Part shown: one piece after another, positions 31,996-35,059 of the stretch
Layout: each line of letters starts with the position of its first letter
Numbering within the stretch: position 1 is the stretch's first letter
NCBI GenBank assembly: GCA_949494735.1
Contig: CATABD010000020.1
Coordinates: 1 to 35,059, forward strand
DNA from: an uncultured Oscillospiraceae bacterium
Lineage (GTDB): Bacteria; Bacillota; Clostridia; Oscillospirales; Oscillospiraceae
Length of the DNA stretch: 35,059 nucleotides
Direction: 5' to 3'
The notes under the pieces: generated by a model
What the model saw: only the letters and a program-made list of their open reading frames with translations
Databases searched by the model: none
Told to the model about the DNA's origin: nothing
Made by a program: the position numbers and the translations under genes

Positions 31996-33018
31996 ATGCC
32001 AATCACCATTCATGACATTGCCCGGGAGGCAGGCGTATCCATTGCCACCGTCAGCAAAGTAATCAACAATAAGGCGCACGTCGCCCCCGATACACGGGAG
32101 AAAGTGCTCAAAGTAATGGAGCGGTTCAACTATGCGCCCAACGCTTCAGCCGCCAATCTGGCCCGCCGCTTTAGCAGAAACATATTATATGCGGATCGGT
32201 TTTACAAAGGATTACCTTATGAGAACCCCCATATGTTCGATATTATCTGCGGCGTCAGCCATGAGCTGGGCCGGAAGGGCTACCGGCTGTCCCTGCTCAA
32301 TCTGGATTCTCCCGGGAAAAAGCCGGAGGAAGTGGTGGAGGAAGCCATCCACAGCCGGGTGGCAGATGGGCTCATCATCAATTCCGTCTTTATAACACCC
32401 AAGGTGGAACAGTTGCTGCTCGGCTATGATTTTCCGCAAATCTGCATTGGCAAACCTTCCTTTGATACGATTCTGTCCTGGATTGATACCAACAACACCT
32501 TGTCCTCCAATCTGGCAGTGGAGCATTTGATATCCACCGGCTGCCGTACCCTGGCTTTTATGGGAGGGCGGAAGGAAGACTGTATTTTTATGGATCGTCT
32601 GCGGGGTTTCCGAACTGCCATGGAGCGATGCGGATTGGAAACACGAGAGGAGTATATTATCTATAACCCTCCCGAGGTGGAGACAATTTTTCAATCCGCG
32701 ACCGCCCTTCTGAACCTGCCATCCCCTCCCGATGGAATTATCTGTACCAACAGCCTAATGGCTGTCGGAACAGTCCGTGCTATCAAAGATAGTGGCCTGC
32801 GCATTCCAGAGGATGTGTCGCTGATCGCCTTTGATGACCATCCATACTCACCTATGGTATCTCCGCAACCTACCGTCATTGACGTAGACCTATTCAGCTT
32901 GGGTGTCCACGCCGGAAACCTGCTTTTGAAAAAAATTCGGAACCCTGCTATGCTGATACAAACTTATACCGCCCTGCCCCGCTTACTCCTGCGCGGCACC
33001 ACAAAGGTTAGGGCTTGA
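31996..33018 (+). CDS. LacI-family regulator of the starch/maltodextrin locus
   Basis: The 340-residue protein starts at ATG 31996, preceded by GAGGAGTG; the ATG at 31981 overlaps that site and is rejected. The DNA-binding headpiece is textbook: ITIHDIAREAGVSIATVSKV then INNKAHVAPDTREKVLKVM and NYAPNASAANLARR with the hinge helix. The effector domain includes LAVEHLISTGCRTLAFMGG, DGIICTNSLMAVGTVRAIKDS, and IPEDVSLIAFDDHPYSPM. It is divergent from malE with two matching operators, so repression of malEFG and the amylases in the absence of maltodextrin is likely (CcpA-like cross-control cannot be excluded). Confidence 0.92.
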   Translation: MPITIHDIAREAGVSIATVSKVINNKAHVAPDTREKVLKVMERFNYAPNASAANLARRFSRNILYADRFYKGLPYENPHMFDIICGVSHELGRKGYRLSLLNLDSPGKKPEEVVEEAIHSRVADGLIINSVFITPKVEQLLLGYDFPQICIGKPSFDTILSWIDTNNTLSSNLAVEHLISTGCRTLAFMGGRKEDCIFMDRLRGFRTAMERCGLETREEYIIYNPPEVETIFQSATALLNLPSPPDGIICTNSLMAVGTVRAIKDSGLRIPEDVSLIAFDDHPYSPMVSPQPTVIDVDLFSLGVHAGNLLLKKIRNPAMLIQTYTALPRLLLRGTTKVRA

Positions 33019-33128
33019 GTCGCACTCTATATGCCAGAGTTATCGCACAATACGATCCCTTCGGACACATGGGGAGAATCGGGAAGAAAGTCAAACAGTG
33101 CCCAGTGATCCGCTGTCCGGGTCGACTA

Positions 33129-33315
33129 CTATGCCACAGCCCCTTCGCCGTAAAGGCCGTGGTTGACCTGGGCGACGTAGTGACTCTCAATCGTCACCGG
33201 GGCATTGTGCAGTACAGTGAGAAGATACTGCTTCATGTTCCCCTTTGAAATATTCATCAAAGGTATAAAGCTGCCGCGCTTCTTTTAAGGTCAAGTCGGA
33301 AAAGGTAATCTCCTT
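33129..33315 (-). pseudogene. Frameshifted relic of an unidentified gene
   Basis: On the minus strand AKEITFSDLTLKEARQLYTF continues DEYFKG to about 33234, after which a different frame reads KQYLLTVLHNAPVTIESHYV, AQVNHGLYGEGAVA and stops at 33131-33129. The two pieces read as one protein split by a frame change. I do not recognise the family. The preceding stretch 33019-33128 holds nothing I can support. Confidence 0.4.
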
Positions 33316-33390
33316 TGCCTTGCGGCTGCACGGGACACGACCTGCTGCGCATGTGCCACAAGCAAATCGAGAACTTGCCCGACGTGGTGG

Positions 33391-33617
33391 TCTAACGGAA
33401 ACCGAAGCGTACAGACGATCGAGATTGTTTTTTCCTGTATAGGAAATATGTTGGAAGCCATCAGCGCCATAAACCATGCGCCCGTAGTGCACGAGATTGA
33501 GGTAGGGGAGCCGATAACTCCAAACATCAAGATCATCGGGACTACTGCAAAATACGAAAAAACCTGCGGTTTCATTGTAAAGAAATCTAACCTTGCAATT
33601 TTTGTAAAACCCGTCAT
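33391..33617 (-). pseudogene. 5' fragment of an ABC-2 type permease gene
   Basis: The start is convincing: AGGAGG nine bases before ATG 33617, product MTGFTKIARLDFFTMKPQVF then SYFAVVPMILMFGVIG and MALMASNIFPIQEK. At the A6 run near 33433 the frame must shift to give NNLDRLYASVSVR, the normal continuation in small Firmicutes ABC-2 permeases (F-x-x-x-E-x-N-x-L-D-x-LY-x-x-LP). Similarity ends near 33391, at a junction with unrelated DNA. About two thirds of the gene is missing and no ATPase partner is present. Confidence 0.65.
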
Positions 33618-33638
33618 TTCCTTACACCTCCTCTGCTA

Positions 33639-34209
33639 ATGCAGATAACAATATCATCAATCGAAGCAGGGTCAAGAATACAATGGTCATATTGCTTATT
33701 GGCCGTGGCCAAGCAGATTGAGTGGTCCTTTGGCAAGACCAACAATTTCAAGGATGAGGCCAACGCTCACCGGGTGCACCTCAACGGTGCTTTCCTGGAC
33801 GGCATCACCCAGGGCCACCCGGAGGAGGTCATCCCCCGCACGGTGGACCTCACCGCCCTCAACGGCTCCAAGGAATATGGGACCGTGGAGTGCAAGGTGG
33901 CCCCGCTCACCCTGGATGAGCTGCGCAAGTACCACGGCATCCTGCCCAATCCGAATGGTGAGGAGGCCTTTGAGTGGTCCGTGACCCCCCTGGTCCACGC
34001 CTTGCGTGAGTGATGACCATACACGGATCCTTGGCTTGTACTCCGATGGCCGCCTCGGCGGCTACAACGTCAGCTGCTCCAACACCCGCGGGTCCCGCCC
34101 CGCTTTCCTCATCCCCTCCGATTTTGCGGTGGAGGATGACAGCAACCCGCTGGAGGGGTACAGCACCAATGAGCTGGTGGCGGAAGTCAACCGCCGCATG
34201 AACTCATGA
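33639..34209 (+). pseudogene. DUF6273-family gene split by a frameshift in a C6 tract
   Basis: The first frame (to 34013) reads FGKTNNFKDEANAHRVHLNG, AFLDGI, EEVIPRTVDL and CKVAPLTLDELRKYHGILPN. The second (to 34209) continues with WSTPCVSDDHTRILGLYSDG, GSRPAFLIPSDFAVEDD and a short tail. Together they give the usual DUF6273 order (W-x-FG, L-N..FL, PLTLD, W-x-TP, DG, G-x-RPAF). The change of frame falls in GTGACCCCCCTGG at 33981-33993. It may be a mutation, a read error or recoding. The original start is unclear. DUF6273 genes are frequent cargo of conjugative elements and phages in Clostridia. Confidence 0.7.
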
Positions 34210-34880
34210 GGACCAGCTACCAGCCCCGCCGCCTGACCAAGCGCAACCCCTGGCCCATCGTCATGGCCTATGCCGCCATCGCTCTGGCCATCATCCTGGC
34301 CCTCACCGTTTTCGCCCTCACCTTAAACTTTATTTTTGACGCCCTGCTGGCGGACAAGTCCCCGGTGACCGTGGCCACGTCTGCCCCGGAGCCCACCAGC
34401 ACCCCGCCGCCGTCCACCGCTCCGGCTGAAACGCCGGAGCTGGTGAGGCACCGGGATGACATTGTGAGTGACGGGCGGCTCCTGGCCTATGACCTCCAGG
34501 AAATCATGCAGGACCAATGTGAGCGCTACGGCGTGCCCTATGCCCTGGCGCTGGCCATCGCTGAGGTGGAAACCCACTTTGACCCGGACGCCACAAGCCC
34601 CACCAGTGACTATGGCCTCATGCAGATAAACCAATGTAATCATGAATGGCTCCAAGGCCTGGGCATGGACCCGCTGACCCATGCCGGAAATATTGAGGCT
34701 GGCGTCTACATCATCGGCGGCTACCTTGACCGCTACGGGGACACGGAGCAAGCCTTGATGGCCTACAACTGCGGCCCCAGCGGTGCCCAAAAGCTCTGGG
34801 ACGCCGGTGTCTACCAAACGGACTACACCCGCAAGGTCATGACCGCCCTGGAACACTGGACAAGCATTTTGGAGGACTGA
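34206..34880 (+). CDS. Membrane-anchored lytic transglycosylase (SLT domain)
   Basis: The 224-residue protein starts at ATG 34206, overlapping the DUF6273 stop by 4 bases. It has one N-terminal membrane segment (about 18-46), a Pro/Thr/Ser-rich spacer (PEPTSTPPPSTAPAETPE) and a C-terminal soluble lytic transglycosylase domain: YALALAIAEVETHFDPDATS with catalytic Glu122, SDYGLMQIN, AGVYIIGGYLDRYGD, ALMAYNCGPSGAQKLWD. These enzymes cut peptidoglycan glycan strands; on mobile elements they open the wall for a conjugation machine or phage DNA entry. Its neighbours support a mobile-element context. Confidence 0.88.
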   Translation: MRTSYQPRRLTKRNPWPIVMAYAAIALAIILALTVFALTLNFIFDALLADKSPVTVATSAPEPTSTPPPSTAPAETPELVRHRDDIVSDGRLLAYDLQEIMQDQCERYGVPYALALAIAEVETHFDPDATSPTSDYGLMQINQCNHEWLQGLGMDPLTHAGNIEAGVYIIGGYLDRYGDTEQALMAYNCGPSGAQKLWDAGVYQTDYTRKVMTALEHWTSILED

Positions 34881-34883
34881 CCT

Positions 34884-34985
34884 ATGCCCTATTATACCAC
34901 CTGCCCCTATTGCGGGGCCCACCTTGACCCCTGTGAGCCCTGTGACTGTCAATCTGAAAACAAGGAGGATTTACAAAATGAGTAA
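34884..34985 (+). CDS. 33-residue cysteine-rich zinc-ribbon peptide
   Basis: ATG 34884 follows GGAGG by 8 bases. The product MPYYTTCPYCGAHLDPCEPC ends DCQSENKEDLQNE. It has a CPYC knuckle plus CxxCxC, so a small zinc ribbon is likely (the exact ligand set is not certain). It sits 3 bases after the transglycosylase gene and overlaps the next start by 8 bases, typical of tightly packed mobile-element cargo. Confidence 0.7.
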   Translation: MPYYTTCPYCGAHLDPCEPCDCQSENKEDLQNE

Positions 34986-35059
34986 CCTGTCCATGACCAT
35001 CAACGTGGAGGCCCCGGCCCTGGTGGCTGCCCTCTCAAGCCTGGCTGCCGCCATTGCGG
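34978..35059 (+). CDS. Start of a small mobile-element protein, cut by the window edge
   Basis: ATG 34978 follows CAAGGAGG by about 8 bases. The 27 visible residues begin MSNLSMTINVEAPALVAALS and end in an Ala-rich helix. The same opening style (M-x-x-x-I-x-I-x-A-P-x-L-x-x-A-L) is common in short proteins of Clostridia conjugative elements and phages. Function unknown; the 3' end is outside. Confidence 0.65.
   Translation, partial: MSNLSMTINVEAPALVAALSSLAAAIA

Overview
The window looks like a chromosome segment of a GC-rich, gut-type Clostridia, most likely Oscillospiraceae (Flavonifractor/Lawsonibacter-like). This is inferred from strong Shine-Dalgarno sites with GTG/TTG starts, an S-layer homology protein, GHKL/LytTR two-component pairs, DUF3847, DUF6440 and DUF6273 family genes, and high GC broken by AT-richer relic islands. 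No rRNA, tRNA or CRISPR array was recognised.

Layout: (1) 1-2.9 kb: the end of an SLH surface protein carrying a long Asp/Gly/Ala repeat, then a membrane-anchored protein of probable alpha-toroid fold. (2) 2.93-3.09 kb: a MITE-like element with long terminal inverted repeats; its TTA target duplication is the stop codon of the next gene. (3) 3.1-8.9 kb, minus strand: an operon in the order HMG-CoA-synthase-like protein, thiolase, DUF35 zinc-ribbon/OB protein, AtoE-type short-chain fatty acid transporter, DASS-type anion transporter. A divergent IclR regulator (9.1-9.8 kb) is linked to it by a shared intergenic region with a large palindrome and repeated TTCTATAAAAAA-like motifs. (4) 9.9-17.6 kb: a LacI remnant and a minus-strand ABC-importer operon (two permeases, an HlyD-like fragment protein, a four-segment membrane protein, and a beta-propeller/solute-binding fusion), divergent from a LytTR response regulator and GHKL kinase.

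(5) 17.7-22.0 kb: an island of decayed mobile DNA (truncated DUF3847 and HsdR, a frameshifted IS1182-family element with matched ends, an IS3-type tail) followed by three small intact genes. (6) 22.1-24.2 kb: a second GHKL/LytTR pair. (7) 24.5-33.0 kb: a starch/maltodextrin locus with a secreted GH13 amylase carrying two CBM20 modules, a cytoplasmic neopullulanase-like GH13, MalG/MalF/MalE-type importer proteins, and a divergent LacI regulator with two matching operator-like sites. (8) 33.0-35.06 kb: fragments of an ABC-2 permease, a frameshifted DUF6273 gene, a membrane-anchored lytic transglycosylase and tiny cargo ORFs, probably the edge of a conjugative element or prophage.

Working together: locus 7 would degrade starch outside the cell, import maltodextrins and hydrolyse them inside, under LacI control. 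Locus 3 resembles the archaeal mevalonate thiolase/HMGCS/DUF35 complex and the bacterial PhlACB acyltransferase, but its HMGCS-like subunit has lost the canonical catalytic Cys and His and it sits with carboxylate transporters. It is therefore the best candidate for an undescribed CoA-linked carbon-carbon bond-forming or -cleaving system. Locus 4 is a second candidate, because sensor-like and MacA/MacB-like pieces are built into an importer operon next to its own two-component system. Neither importer locus carries its ATPase.
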